A model generated the notes under the pieces. It was not told where the DNA came from. It made no database searches and saw nothing but the letters and a program-made list of their open reading frames with translations. Of a stretch of 64,000 nt of DNA, positions 14,672 through 25,959 are shown one piece after another; position 1 is the stretch's first letter, and each line of letters begins with the position of its first letter. Position numbers and translations under genes: made by a program. The stretch covers positions 1,344,009-1,408,008 of the forward strand of contig OX328126.1 of assembly GCA_946811695.1 (NCBI GenBank). The letters run 5' to 3'. The stretch comes from Gonocerus acuteangulatus (lineage: Eukaryota > Arthropoda > Insecta > Hemiptera > Coreidae).

Positions 14672-14905
14672 TCCAATTTTTATGAAAGTCGGTACAAAAA
14701 TCTTTCATCTGATTTTAAAGGTCAAGTTCGTTAACCAGCAGAATCTGTCTACCAGAAGATGGGTTTTGAAGCGAAATTCGCGCGAAAAAAGTCGTGACGC
14801 TTACGTTTTCGAGTTGATAATCTTGCAGGTACATAGGTACTCGTTTCGTAGGTCTCTTAACATAGAAAAACTAATGAAACCATTTTTACAGCGATAACTG
14901 CAACC
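14672..14905 (-). repeat. interspersed repeat core, divergent copy
   Basis: The reverse complement matches the core also seen at 36270, 38060 and 62470. In order it holds CTGGTTAACGAACTTGACCT, a GCGCGAATTTCG block, the phrase ACGTAAGCGT and a segment resembling ATGGTTTCATT. Divergence is visible across its length. The open frame read here is a property of the repeat, not a gene. Confidence 0.75.
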
Positions 14906-15646
14906 GTTAACGTGAAACAACTACTTTTCCAAACTAATTTTCAGTTTGGGTATTGAGAAAAGATTAATTCATTATTGTCTAGATGCTAAGTTGAAGACTA
15001 AGATTCTGTAGGTAGTTGGTAACAGCTTTATTTAGTATTCATATATTTTATTGTCAAGTTACATATGGTGCGGCATGTCACACACTATCCTATTTAAATT
15101 TTGTTACAGAAACGTTTCGGCTATAAGGCATTTTCAATCCTTCAATCTGTATTATTGTGCATTATTTCTCATATTATAATCTTCAGATATTTTTTTATAT
15201 ATATTATGTGCTTGTGTAAGTTGATGTAATCTAGTTTATGTTAAGAGGAAATCTCAATTTTGTATCGGATGGTTAATTTCATGTTTTGAGTCTGCTTTTG
15301 GACTTGCAAATCCATTCCTCCATTACAGAAACAGACTCAAAACACCCTTTGTCTAATGGAATTCTTGATTGGGTAGAGTGAAACTAATTCTGAACACGAG
15401 AGAAATGCCCAAGACAACAGTCTAAGAGTCAGCAGTCCAGAACACGTGCCGTAAGAACGTGGAAGTGAACAGACCTTGATCTTACGTTCTTGACTCCTGC
15501 CCAAGTCACATGGACAGCCTTCTCTCTTCTCTATCCACCGTATCCTTGGTACGGACTCGTTCTAAAGTACCTTCACGTTTCAACGGTGTTATGTAAATAC
15601 TAAGAAGGCCGTTAATAAGGTATTCACTTAAGATTTGAAATTAAAG
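14906..15646. other. AT-rich DNA without recognisable genes
   Basis: No convincing coding frame, tandem repeat or transposon end is visible here. Confidence 0.5.
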
Positions 15647-15722
15647 AAAAAATCCGAATCACAGGAACTCCTTCATCTTGGCGCCTTTTCGTTCTTATCC
15701 CTAGTCTCATTTGGTCACTTTT
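15647..15722 (+). repeat. divergent copy of the 5' module of the interspersed repeat
   Basis: The segment resembles the module seen at 35187, 36733 and 59812 (GTCCGACTCGCAGGAACTGC, then a TTAGCGCGGTTCC-like block, then CATATCCCTAGTC and CATTTGG). Here several positions are changed, but CAGGAACT, TATCCCTAGTCTCATTTGG and the spacing remain. Confidence 0.6.
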
Positions 15723-15764
15723 TGTGTCTTAATATCCCGGGAAAAATTTAAAATAAAATCTTAC

Positions 15765-16069
15765 AGCGGAGCGCCATAACAGGAAACTTACAGTATTCTA
15801 AGCGGAAACTCCTCCTTAAAGCGGAGCGCCATAACAGGAAACTTACAGTATTCTAAGCGGAAACTTCTCCTTACAGCGGAGCGCCATAACAGGAAACTTA
15901 CAGTATTCTAAGCGGAAACTCCTCCTTACAGCGGAGCGCCATAACAGGAAACTTACAGTATTCTAAGCGGAAACTCCTCCTTACAGCGGAGCGCCATAAC
16001 AGGAAACTTACAGTATCCTAAGCGGAAACTCCTCCTTACAGCGGAGCGCCATAACAGGAAACTTACAGT

Positions 16070-16134
<65 letters not shown>

Positions 16135-16236
16135 CGGCGCATCTACAACTTACAGTAATCTAAGCGGAAACTCCTCCTTACAGCGGAGCGCCATAACAGG
16201 AAACTTACAGTATCCTAAGCGGAAACTCCTCCTTTT
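15765..16236. repeat. 55-bp tandem repeat split by a 61-nt poly-T
   Basis: Units start near AGCGGAGCGCCATAACAGGA with a strict 55-bp period at 15765, 15820, 15875, 15930, 15985 and 16040. They are then interrupted by 61 consecutive T (16072-16132), after which about two partial or complete units resume to 16236. The first unit after the poly-T is damaged. The homopolymer may be the tail of an inserted retroelement fragment, or an assembly artefact. Confidence 0.93.
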
Positions 16237-16484
16237 AAGCACAGACTTTTCCGAATAAGATGGCTCTACCAGAAACCGCATAAGAACCGTATTTTGTAGG
16301 AATTTTAATAACTTTCTAAGTGATGCTCTACACTTACTACGATTTCCGCCGATTTCGAAATATATAAGAATATGTCTAAAAATCCCAAGAGAAATATAGT
16401 TTTTTTCCCCATCCTCCTTGACAAAGTTTTTCTTTAACCTTGGAAATAGTTTTAATAGATCCCCAACACTGAATTACTTAGACT

Positions 16485-16690
16485 ACGAGTAACTAGAAGC
16501 TTCCTACCGCAGAAAATAAAGCGTTACGATTTTCTTCGCGCGCATTTCGTACAAAAAAATATGTTCTGGCGGACGAGTTCTGCTGGTGAATGAACATCGC
16601 CTTTCGAACTAGTCAAAGTATTTTTTTACAAAATTTCATTAAAATCAATCCATTACTATGCCAGCTCAAGAGCGAACAGGAAAATATGTA
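16485..16690 (+). repeat. interspersed repeat core, divergent copy
   Basis: A diverged match to the family core. It keeps AAGCGTTACGATTTT, GCGCGCATTTCG, a TTCTGCTGGTGAATGAAC block, ATTTCATTAAAATC and AGAGCGAACAG in the same order and spacing as the copies at 36300 and 38090. Confidence 0.7.
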
Positions 16691-16707
16691 TTTAGATACA
16701 CATATAT

Positions 16708-16860
16708 ACAGGGTGTCCCGTAAATGTCTAGTCATATTGTGGGAGGTGATAGAGGACTTTTAATGGAACAAAAAATGTTTTATGTCGATTTTCCGAATTC
16801 TCACACATAAGGGAGAAAACGTCGTTTTATTGTTTTATCGAGACACACGGGGTTTTTAGA
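16708..16860 (+). mobile_element. possible Tc1/mariner-type end (ACAGGGTGTCCC)
   Basis: The segment begins with a TATA-flanked ACAGGGTGTCCCGTAA. From memory this resembles a terminal sequence seen on many arthropod DNA transposons of the Tc1/mariner group. No matching inverted end or transposase frame is visible next to it, so this is a tentative solo end. Confidence 0.3.
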
Positions 16861-17100
16861 AGAATAGTCGTTGCAGCTCTGTCCCAGGTGGTTCTATTAG
16901 AAAGGAAGCGAAACCAATCGAAAGCTGAGTAAATTTACTATAAGAATAGTTGGGAGTAAACGTAAAAATGAATGAATGTAAGTATGTATATCTTACCAAA
17001 AGAAAGCTATTCTAAATTTCCTGACATTTTCTTGATATTTCTTACCAGTGTTACTCCTTAATAGGCAGGATCTGAGATTTCCGGGTTTCAGAAAAACTTC

Positions 17101-17164
17101 TTCATTTAACCAGCTTTCCATTCATGTATCACAATCCTGTGTTATTGAAGTATGTGAACGATTT
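17101..17164 (-). repeat. single inverted copy of the 58-bp unit (left terminal repeat)
   Basis: Read on the minus strand, this is one copy of the 58-bp unit that forms the array at 17425-19164. It has a 6-bp insertion and a few substitutions. The match runs about nine bases further into CTTCTTCATTTAACC, which is also found at the far end of the array. The pair therefore behaves as terminal inverted repeats of one small element. Confidence 0.88.
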
Positions 17165-17424
17165 AAAAACAAAAGTTTAATAAAAAACATGGATCTGTGA
17201 AAAGAAAATTTTATTTTTTTCTTCAGTTTATTCAAAAAGCTGAAGAGAAATATTTATTTTTATAAATGTTTACATAAATATTAAGTAAATATTTACTTAA
17301 AACAATAAAAAAAATTACTTCCACAAATATAAAAAAAAATCCTAAAACAGTAAATAAATAAAATTCACATATACTTTGAATTTATTAATTCAGGTAACTA
17401 ATACTGGGTCCAGGAACGGGAATC

Positions 17425-19164
17425 ATCGCTCACATACTTCAATAACACAGGGTTGTGATACATGAAGCTGGTTAAATGAAGAATCGCTCACATACTTCAA
17501 TAACACAGGGTTGTGATACATGAAGCTGGTTAAATGAAGAATCGCTCACATACTTCAATAACACAGGGTTGTGATACATGAAGCTGGTTAAATGAAGAAT
17601 CGCTCACATACTTCAATAACACAGAGTTGTGATACATGAAGCTGGTTAAATGAAGAATCGCTCACATACTTCAATAACACAGGGTTGTGATACATGAAGC
17701 TGGTTAAATGAAGAATCGCTCACATACTTCAATAACACAGGGTTGTGATACATGAAGCTGGTTAAATGAAGAATCGCTCACATACTTCAATAACACAGGG
17801 TTGTGATACATGAAGCTGGTTAAATGAAGAATCGCTCACATACTTCAATAACACAGGGTTGTGATACATGAAGCTGGTTAAATGAAGAATCGCTCACATA
17901 CTTCAATAACACAGAGTTGTGATACATGAAGCTGGTTAAATGAAGAATCGCTCACATACTTCAATAACACAGGGTTGTGATACATGAAGCTGGTTAAATG
18001 AAGAATCGCTCACATACTTCAATAACACAGGGTTGTGATACATGAAGCTGGTTAAATGAAGAATCGCTCACATACTTCAATAACACAGGGTTGTGATACA
18101 TGAAGCTGGTTAAATGAAGAATCGCTCACATACTTCAATAACACAGGGTTGTGATACATGAAGCTGGTTAAATGAAGAATCGCTCACATACTTCAATAAC
18201 ACAGGGTTGTGATACATGAAGCTGGTTAAATGAAGAATCGCTCACATACTTCAATAACACAGGGTTGTGATACATGAAGCTGGTTAAATGAAGAATCGCT
18301 CACATACTTCAATAACACAGGGTTGTGATACATGAAGCTGGTTAAATGAAGAATCGCTCACATACTTCAATAACACAGGGTTGTGATACATGAAGCTGGT
18401 TAAATGAAGAATCGCTCACATACTTCAATAACACAGGGTTGTGATACATGAAGCTGGTTAAATGAAGAATCGCTCACATACTTCAATAACACAGGGTTGT
18501 GATACATGAAGCTGGTTAAATGAAGAATCGCTCACATACTTCAATAACACAGGGTTGTGATACATGAAGCTGGTTAAATGAAGAATCGCTCACATACTTC
18601 AATAACACAGGGTTGTGATACATGAAGCTGGTTAAATGAAGAATCGCTCACATACTTCAATAACACAGGGTTGTGATACATGAAGCTGGTTAAATGAAGA
18701 ATCGCTCACATACTTCAATAACACAGGGTTGTGATACATGAAGCTGGTTAAATGAAGAATCGCTCACATACTTCAATAACACAGGGTTGTGATACATGAA
18801 GCTGGTTAAATGAAGAATCGCTCACATACTTCAATAACACAGGGTTGTGATACATGAAGCTGGTTAAATGAAGAATCGCTCACATACTTCAATAACACAG
18901 GGTTGTGATACATGAAGCTGGTTAAATGAAGAATCGCTCACATACTTCAATAACACAGGGTTGTGATACATGAAGCTGGTTAAATGAAGAATCGCTCACA
19001 TACTTCAATAACACAGGGTTGTGATACATGAAGCTGGTTAAATGAAGAATCGCTCACATACTTCAATAACACAGGGTTGTGATACATGAAGCTGGTTAAA
19101 TGAAGAATCGCTCACATACTTCAATAACACAGGGTTGTGATACATGAAGCTGGTTAAATGAAGA
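17425..19164. repeat. 58-bp tandem repeat, 30 copies
   Basis: There are exactly 30 head-to-tail units of 58 bp (1740 bp), each starting ATCGCTCACATACTTCAATA. The units are almost identical. The only repeated variant is ACAGAGTTGT in place of ACAGGGTTGT, seen at 17621 and 17911, five units apart, which suggests a multi-unit duplication. The array continues one terminal repeat of a small inverted-repeat element whose other end is at 17101. There are no spacers, so it is not a CRISPR array. Confidence 0.97.
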
Positions 19165-19173
19165 AGGATAGCG

Positions 19174-20416
19174 AAGTACCACATTTCTAACCCGAATAAA
19201 CTAAGGATAATTTAGTTTCATTACAGATATCTTTTCAATCTATCTGCACAATCAAAGTGCGGTGCGCCATACTACACCATAATTGATGTGAAAGATTTAT
19301 GTCCATAACTTGTTATGGATAACAAAGAAGGCTAAGTCACTTCTAGAACTTAATTCTGCCCCAATTCCCGTCGGCTGTAGCGTCAACCCCAAGAAACTTG
19401 CAGATGTTAAGAATCTCTTGTCCAAGTACTCCAGAAAAAAATAGAGAGACCGTTTGCAATGGTATCGCAACCAGTGTTGTAAAATACCCGGGTATTTATT
19501 CTTAAGGGTAAATACCCAGGGTATATACCCAATTTCATAAATACCCGGGTATTTAATTAAACCGCGACTTATTAATCGAATATTGTAAAATGTCATGGAT
19601 CTTCCCAGTTTAGAGCTATTGTAACACTTTGAAACTATTAAAACAATAATAAATTATAAAATAGGATCACTGAGAGGTTAATAAATAATAAATTATTAAC
19701 TGAAAATTTGTCATGGACCTTCCGACTACCAATAAAACAAGTTGTTTGCCTAAATTGGATACTACTGTACTGCATTCACAAAAATGTAGCCTCAGCTAAA
19801 ACTTTGGACTAGGATTATCTCAATTTCTCAAAACAGAAATTAAGTTACCTACTCATTGATCAAAACACATGTACCTTTCAAGCCTGTCCACCATAACATG
19901 GGACTTATTTTATTATTTTCTTTGTCATTGTCTTCAAGACCTTCCCAAAGGATCTTTGCCAAAATCCCTCTTGGTCCCTATAGCCAGCTATGTTTTTCCG
20001 AAGATCAACTGATTTCATTCCCATGCTTCTGCCTAACTCACACACAAAACAAATGGAAGAGTTCAACAAGTCTGCAGCAATATGTGTGTTTCCAACACCA
20101 AACTGAATGCGTTTCTTCTATTTAGTTAGCACAAGTTTTTCGTCCGTTTTTTGAAGAGAAGATTCTGGGTTTCTTGTTGAAGAATTTTCAGTAATTCTTA
20201 AATCTATTATGAACTGTGTGGATGAAAGAGGTATTTAACTGAATGGCAGTGATAAGTTCAATAATTGGATCAAGGATTTTAACTAGTTCCCAAGTCGGAC
20301 TCTGCCATCAAGAAGGTGCCTTCTCATTTCTGGTGAGATTTCCGCTTACTGTAATGTTGTTACTACTGTATGAGCATAATTTTAAATAATATTAACAAGG
20401 ATCACAAACTTAAACG
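19174..20416. other. AT-rich DNA, possible hAT-like end
   Basis: No gene is recognised. At 19472-19556, CAGTGTTG is followed by several copies of AATACCCGGGTATTT-like palindromic sequence. CAGTG starts recall hAT-superfamily termini, but no second end or target duplication was found, so this is only a hint. Confidence 0.35.
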
Positions 20417-20486
20417 TAACTTAAAATGAAGACAAGGTATAGTTGGGATTCGGCTAGGAGAAAAACGTCAGACTTTCAGGAAGAAA

Positions 20487-20545
20487 TCTGTATTTGGACG
20501 TTTCGGCTGCACATTGGCAGCCTTCTTCAGCTAAAAAATACAACT
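20487..20545 (-). ncRNA. hammerhead ribozyme motif, left arm
   Basis: This is the minus-strand counterpart of the motif at 20769-20822. CTGAAGA (20530-20524) is followed by a GGCTGC/GCAGCC stem and GAAACGTC (20504-20497). The conserved CUGANGA and GAAA boxes, the six-pair stem II and the minimal helix III (ACGU) match the type-I form reported for Penelope-like elements. Cleavage is inferred, not shown. Confidence 0.75.
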
Positions 20546-20768
20546 TATAAGTAAAAAAAATAAATATACAACTTGTAAGTAAAAAACAGGCAGAAATGAG
20601 TGTAGTATATACATCAAGACAATACATTTTAACCAATCTTATTTTTAAACAAAAGATCTTGTTTAAAAATAAGATTGGTTAAAATTTATTGTCTTGATGT
20701 ATATACTACACTCATTTCTGTCTGTTTTTTACTTACAAGTTGTATATTTATTTTTTTTACTTATAAGT

Positions 20769-20822
20769 TGTATTTTTTAGCTGAAGAAGGCTGCCAATGT
20801 GCAGCCGAAACGTCCAAATACA
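20769..20822 (+). ncRNA. hammerhead ribozyme motif, right arm
   Basis: CTGAAGA (20781-20787) is followed by stem II GGCTGC/GCAGCC with a six-base loop, then GAAA (20807) and CGTC. Helix III would be only A-U and C-G with no loop, the minimal form that is known to work as a dimer. Stem I can form between TGTATTT upstream and AAATACA downstream, with a closing G-C pair and an asymmetric bulge, as is usual for natural hammerheads. The predicted cleavage is after the C of GTC at 20814. Confidence 0.8.
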
Positions 20823-21516
20823 GATTTCTTTCTGAAAGTCTGACGTTTTTCTCCTAGCCGAATCCCAACTATACCTTGTCTTCGTATCTCTGCAACGGCT
20901 AACTCTCTCCATCTTCACTATTAACTTAAAATGGTTTTGAACTATTATAATAAACATTAAAAATGTGTTTGGCTCTTTTTTTAAATTTAAATAAGTCCTT
21001 ACTAATTGAATAGGCTTCATTAAAACTTTTTTTAAATTAATTAACCTTCTCTAATGTAAAAGTAATCATGAAAAATCATAGAAATGCATTGAGTTGTAAT
21101 GCCTTTGAAAACATGTTTTTGGACCTAGGAGAATAACATATAAAAAAATCACCATGATACTGACAACCCTGTAGTAGATATGGTTTTTTACCTCTCCTGT
21201 AAAAAAATCAAAAGTGGAGTTGTCAAACTTTGATACTAAGCTCCTCATTTCATAGTATTATTTTTAATTGAGGTTAATTTCCACTATGATGGCAGTCCTT
21301 GAATTACTAGAAATAAAATGTGATTTTTGTCCCTCATAGAGTTTACGACCTGGTGATGGTCCATCCGAGGTAATAATATCCCCAACCACTTGACACAAAA
21401 ATTTGAAATTTTGCACGGACAATACGTTTAGAGTGTAAGCACTCGCTAAGAAAGGTTTTTTTGATATTCAAATTTTTAAGTACTTTTAGGGGGGTTTGAA
21501 TTATTAAGAAGTTCCT

Positions 21517-21650
21517 CATCGGCTCAAAAATGGTTCGATTTTGATAACATTTAGTACAAAAATCTTTCTTCTCATTTATAATGTCAAGTTCATTAACCAG
21601 TTGAATCCATTTACTGGAACATGGTTTTTGGAGCGAAATTTGTGCGAGAG
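21517..21650 (-). repeat. interspersed repeat core, divergent copy
   Basis: On the minus strand the segment matches the family core: a GCGCGAATTTCGC-like block (here CGCACAAATTTCGC), then a CTGGTTAATGAACTTGAC phrase, then GATTTTTGTAC and a TCGAACCATT-like end. It is strongly diverged. Confidence 0.6.
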
Positions 21651-22275
21651 ATTCCTTCTGTTATGTCTTCTTCAAATTTGTTACTTTTATGCTTTTCACT
21701 GTGTATTTGTCTCTATTTACTTAACTTTTTAAGTGGTTGTTGTATTTTTTTTTTTTTTTTTGCCAACGGAAATGGTTACCTCCACATGGTGTTTCCTGGG
21801 TAACTTTAAAGTCCCTGCAATAATAAGTTGTACAAAATGATGTAGTAGCGTTAATTTTGATCATATCTTATTTAACTCAATATAAAAAATACTTATCGGT
21901 CGTGGTGAAGCACGGGTATTCAGCTAGTATTTTAATAAATATTAATAATAACAATAATAAAAACAGAGAATTTAAATTGTTTTATTATTATTATTTTTTT
22001 TTTGTATATATGTTTTGTTTAAGATGTTTGAGTATTGGATGGAGAACCTTCAGTGAGTATGCCTTGGTCACCGAAACATCTGCATGCTGTGAGTGTGTCT
22101 CATAGCCAAGGCCTCATTACAAATTTCACAGTTTGGTCACCTCTTGCTTTCCATTAAGTAAGAATGGATTAGACGACAGTGTCTAATACGAAGCCTAGTC
22201 AAAATCACTTCTTCACGTCTGTTTCAGTCTTCATTAGGAAAGTAATCAAGAATTTAATAGATTTAAATAAAAATA
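21651..22275. other. AT-rich DNA without recognisable genes
   Basis: Poly-T and AAT/TTA-rich tracts only. A GGTCACCGAAACATC phrase at 22067 loosely recalls a hammerhead 3' box, but the upstream box is not conserved. Confidence 0.4.
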
Positions 22276-23250
22276 GGTGTAGGCGCCTACTAGGGGCACC
22301 TAGGGTTAGGCGCCTACTAGGGGCACCTAGGGGTAGGCGCCTACTAGGGGCACCTAGGGTTAGGTGCCTACTAGGGGCACCTAGGGGTAGGCGCCTACTA
22401 GGGGCACCTAGGGTTAGGTGCCTACTAGGGGCACCTAGGGTTAGGTGCCTACTAGGGGAACCTAGGGTTAGAGCCATACTAGGGGCACCTAGGGTTAGGT
22501 GCCTACTAGGGGCACCTAGGGTTAGGTGCCTACTAGGGGCACCTAGGGGTAGGCGCCTACTAGGGGCACCTAGGGGTAGGCCCCTAGGGTTAGGTGCCTA
22601 CTAGGGGCACCTAGGGGTAGGCGCCTACTAGGGGCACCTAGGGTTAGGTGCCTACTAGGGGCACCTAGGGTTAGGCGCCTACTAGGGGCACCTAGGGTTA
22701 GGCGCCTACTAGGGGCACCTAGGGTTAGGCGCCTACTAGGGGCACCTAGGGTTAGGCGCCTACTAGGGGCACCTAGGGTTAGGCGCCTACTAGGGGCACC
22801 TAGGGTTAGGCGCCTACTAGGGGCACCTAGGGTTAGGCGCCTACTAGGGGCACCTAGGGGTAGGCACCTACTAGGGGCACCTAGGGTTAGGCGCCTACTA
22901 GGGGCACCTAGGGTTAGGCGCCTACTAGGGGCACCTAGGGTTAGGCGCCTACTAGGGGCACCTAGGGTTAGGCGCCTACTAGGGGCACCTAGGGTTAGGC
23001 GCCTACTAGGGGCACCTAGGGTTAGGCGCCTACTAGGGGCACCTAGGGTTAGGCGCCTACTAGGGGCACCTAGGGTTAGGCGCCTACTAGGGGCACCTAG
23101 GGTTAGGCGCCTACTAGGGGCACCTAGGGGTAGGCGCCTACTAGGGGCACCTAGGGTTAGGTGCCTACTAGGGGCACCTAGGGTTAGGTGCCTACTAGGG
23201 GCACCTAGAGGTAGGCGCCTACTAGGGGCACCTAGGGGTAGGTGCCTACT
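22276..23250. repeat. 27-bp GC-rich palindromic minisatellite, about 36 copies
   Basis: The unit is AGGCGCCTACTAGGGG followed by CACCTAGGGTT, 27 bp, repeated about 36 times with variants (GGTGCC for GGCGCC; CCTAGGGGT for CCTAGGGTT) and one shortened unit near 22575. Each unit has self-complementary GGCGCC and CCTAGG sites. Because 27 is a multiple of three, stop-free frames arise on both strands (an RRLLGAP-type repeat). I regard these as by-products, since there is no plausible gene context. Confidence 0.95.
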
Positions 23251-25384
23251 CTTTAGCTTGAGAAAAAAGTGCCATTGTCCGGCTTCAGATAAATCTAATG
23301 GTATGTATGTTGTTAACTTGTCTTGTAGTAATTTTAAATCTACTAGACAGTCTATTTGGTTAACCCCAGCCTGGTGGGTTAATTTTTCATTCTGTTTTTC
23401 TTCTGTGTAATTAACAGCTGTTCAACAAATTAGTGTTCTTACTACTAATGATGGCCTGCTATTAGCAGATCTTTTATTTATCAGAAGTTAATCACCATTA
23501 GTGTTAGCAGGTCACTGCTAACTACTACATATAACAGATACTGTGGTTAGCAGTTTAGGAGCCGCTGGCAAAACTCTACGATCAAAATCTTAGCAATTCT
23601 CTTAGTCTGTGCCGACAATCTTCTTCTCTGAGCTACTAAACTACTAATTCAATCTTTACACTTGTCGTCATCCTTATAATGCAAAGAATAAAGAACTTAC
23701 TCTTGATAACTGTCGAATGATAGGGATAACAAAATTTATAAAACACAAATTCTCGAACATCAATATAATATTATATATAATAATTAACAAAATATAATAA
23801 ACATTTAAAATGAATACAGTACATTGAATAATAAAATGAATTAGAATAGAATAAAGCAGTACATTTGTACGTTTAATAATTTCACAAAAATAGGTTACCT
23901 TCAAAACATCACAAATTGAAAAAGGAAAAAATATGTAAAGAACATTAAAATTATCAAAACTTTATCTACTACAGAAAAGAAAGTACTTATAAACCTTAGG
24001 TTTCTAAAAAAAATTATTGCACATGTTGGTTAAAAAAAAAAAATTAAAATGAATGAAACAAAATCTTCACAAATACCAAATTTGACAGGAAAATCACTAA
24101 TTTCACATTATTTTCATTTTGATTAATGAATATGGTGCTCGTTATATCTAAAGAATTTATGGGAAATTGTAAAGTTTAGGGAACTCCTCATTGATTTTTT
24201 TTCTGGTTGTTCTATGAGGAATTTTGATGCACTAAACACAAATCCGTTAAAAAAAAAGTGCCTCTCAACAAGGGACAAAATTATTTAGCACTAAATTTCA
24301 CTGTTAAGCAGATTAAAAAAGCTGGCGTAAACAACTATTGTAAACATGCGCATGCGCGGGTACGTAAAAATCCGTAATAAAGAAGTATAATTTAAATTTA
24401 CCATCAGTTATTTATTCAGAAACATTTTTTTTAAATAATGAAACATTGTCCACAATTTTTAGTTTGCTGTTGAAAAGTATTATACAGAAGAAATCACTTA
24501 ATAATTAGCTAGTGCCTTTATAATTAGTGCGCTCTGTTAATTGAGAAAAAGTCAAATAAGTTTTCTTATTAATAAAAATTAAGTTGCACCAATTTAGAAA
24601 CAATTATTCACATCAGAGAAGAATTATTAAATTTTTTAGTCGAAAGAATTTTTTTAGCCGAATTTCTCTTTAAACATGTTCATAAATATGAAGAGCTTAC
24701 CGAATTTTTGTATATAAATAAATTTAGTAAATCAGAATGTAAAAAACAGCATTTTCTGCGAATACCATGCCATAGTACTCCCTAAAGGGGTGTTAAAATT
24801 ATGTTAAAAATAGAAGTTGTTTTTTTTTATTGGAAAACTCAGGTTTTCCTAATTTCCAAAAACATATTCTGGTCGAAGACTTGGAAAAATAATTTTTTGC
24901 TCAGTATTAAACCAAACATATTTAATGATAAATTACTGGAACAGTTAAAGGAATCTATACAAAATGAAATGATAAAATTTAGACATGACTGGATTAACTG
25001 ATGCAATAAATAAAAATTTCATCTGATTTACAAAAATCTCAGAATTGTTGAAGATAGTTACATTAAGGATACCAATAACTACATTTTATGAGTTTATCCT
25101 TAAGGCAAGACGATAACTCCTCAATCTAAACTATAAGCCACAACAGCCAATTGTACAAAATACAATTTTGTATTGCACAATTCTCAAAGAAGTTAAACTA
25201 ATAATAATGAAAAAAAAAAAAAAAAAGGATTTAAAAATTTATATAAACTGTACAAATATACCAATTTTTATTTTTGTAGTATTTTAAGCATTTAATATTT
25301 TAAAAGTTATGAAAAAGAATAATGAATAAATATTAATTTAAAGATTGTGGAACTTGAAGTTACATTATTATAATTAACTCAGAA
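23251..25384. other. AT-rich DNA without recognisable genes
   Basis: Over 2 kb of strongly AT-rich sequence with short chance frames only. A small hairpin (AATTGTACAAAATACAA facing TTGTATTGCACAATT) sits at about 25151-25185. I see no gene or element ends. Confidence 0.5.
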
Positions 25385-25558
25385 TATTAGGACGGTTATC
25401 TATAGGTTACAACCCTTTTCTAGCCAGGATAAGGCTGATATTTTTGATTCTTTTTCAAAAGAAAAGCCACCACCCCATAGTGGGAATCAATCCCAGGACC
25501 ATTGGCACGGAGTGTTAATTGCTCACGCCTTAACACTCACAGCCTCTGGGCCTCCGAT
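25385..25558 (-). repeat. tRNA-derived SINE, family S1
   Basis: On the minus strand there is a tRNA-like head with a degraded B box (GGGATTGATTCCCACTA), then the body GGTGGCTTTTC, then TATCCTGGCTAGAAAAGG, then GTAACCTATAGATAACCGTC. The order is the same as in the copy at 52343-52545. An internal RNA polymerase III promoter would drive such elements. This copy is diverged. Confidence 0.85.
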
Positions 25559-25959
25559 TTTTAAAAATAGATTTCTTAAGATTTTGAAAATTTTCTTTTT
25601 GATATACCTTGAACTTTCTATTTAAATATACTATGAACTTAAAAGTTAACTCAGCTGACAGTCAGAAGAACGAAAATTTCTGTATAACCAAGACAACACT
25701 TTTGCTTCGGCCACTACTGTCTGTTTGCACATCCTCATATATATTACATTATTCTTTAATTTCCTAGTTGAGTAGCTTACAATTTTCCTTTTATCCATAT
25801 TTTTAGATTGATTGTTTTATATAGTCTATTTTAAATCCTAGAAAGATACATTTCTCATAACATTTTTTAGGAGATATAAATAAGAATTCTTGAACAATTC
25901 TTTATAGAATGTCCCGTCCCCAAGGAGTTTTTTCAATTAAAAAAATTCCTAAATATATC
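25559..25959. other. AT-rich DNA without recognisable genes
   Basis: Nothing recognisable between the SINE and the 117-bp array. Confidence 0.4.

Larger units (their letters stand above)
17092..19173. mobile_element. small inverted-repeat element with one end tandemly expanded
   Basis: The left end (17092-17164) and the right end (the last 58-bp unit plus CTTCTTCATT on the minus strand) are inverted copies. About 260 bp of AT-rich non-coding interior separate the left end from the array. The simplest reading is a MITE or foldback element in which the right terminal repeat was multiplied 30-fold. No transposase is encoded. The superfamily is unknown. Confidence 0.65.
20417..20933. mobile_element. 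palindromic PLE derivative with 12-bp target duplication
   Basis: The direct repeat TAACTTAAAATG occurs at 20417-20428 and 20922-20933. Between them, the arms at about 20430-20652 and 20660-20880 are near-perfect inverted copies, centred on AGATCT at about 20656. About 40 bp of extra sequence lies only at the right end. Each arm contains a hammerhead ribozyme motif reading outward. Inverted pseudo-LTRs with hammerhead motifs are known from Penelope-like elements, so this is probably a non-autonomous PLE copy that kept only its ends. The matching direct repeats indicate real insertion. Confidence 0.82.

Noticed and set aside
17425..19164. Regular short repeats resembling a CRISPR array
   Set aside because: Units are contiguous and identical with no variable spacers, and the genome is eukaryotic.
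22040..22090. Hammerhead-like GGTCACCGAAACATC phrase
   Set aside because: The upstream box reads CAGTGAG, not CTGANGA, and stem II does not pair well.
22179..22604. A 141-aa repetitive frame and a 90-aa antisense frame
   Set aside because: Both arise because the 27-bp unit is a multiple of three without stops. No promoter, splice or family evidence.
22276..23250. Interstitial telomere repeats (TAGGGTTAGG inside the unit)
   Set aside because: The motif occurs once per 27-bp unit and never as consecutive telomere repeats.
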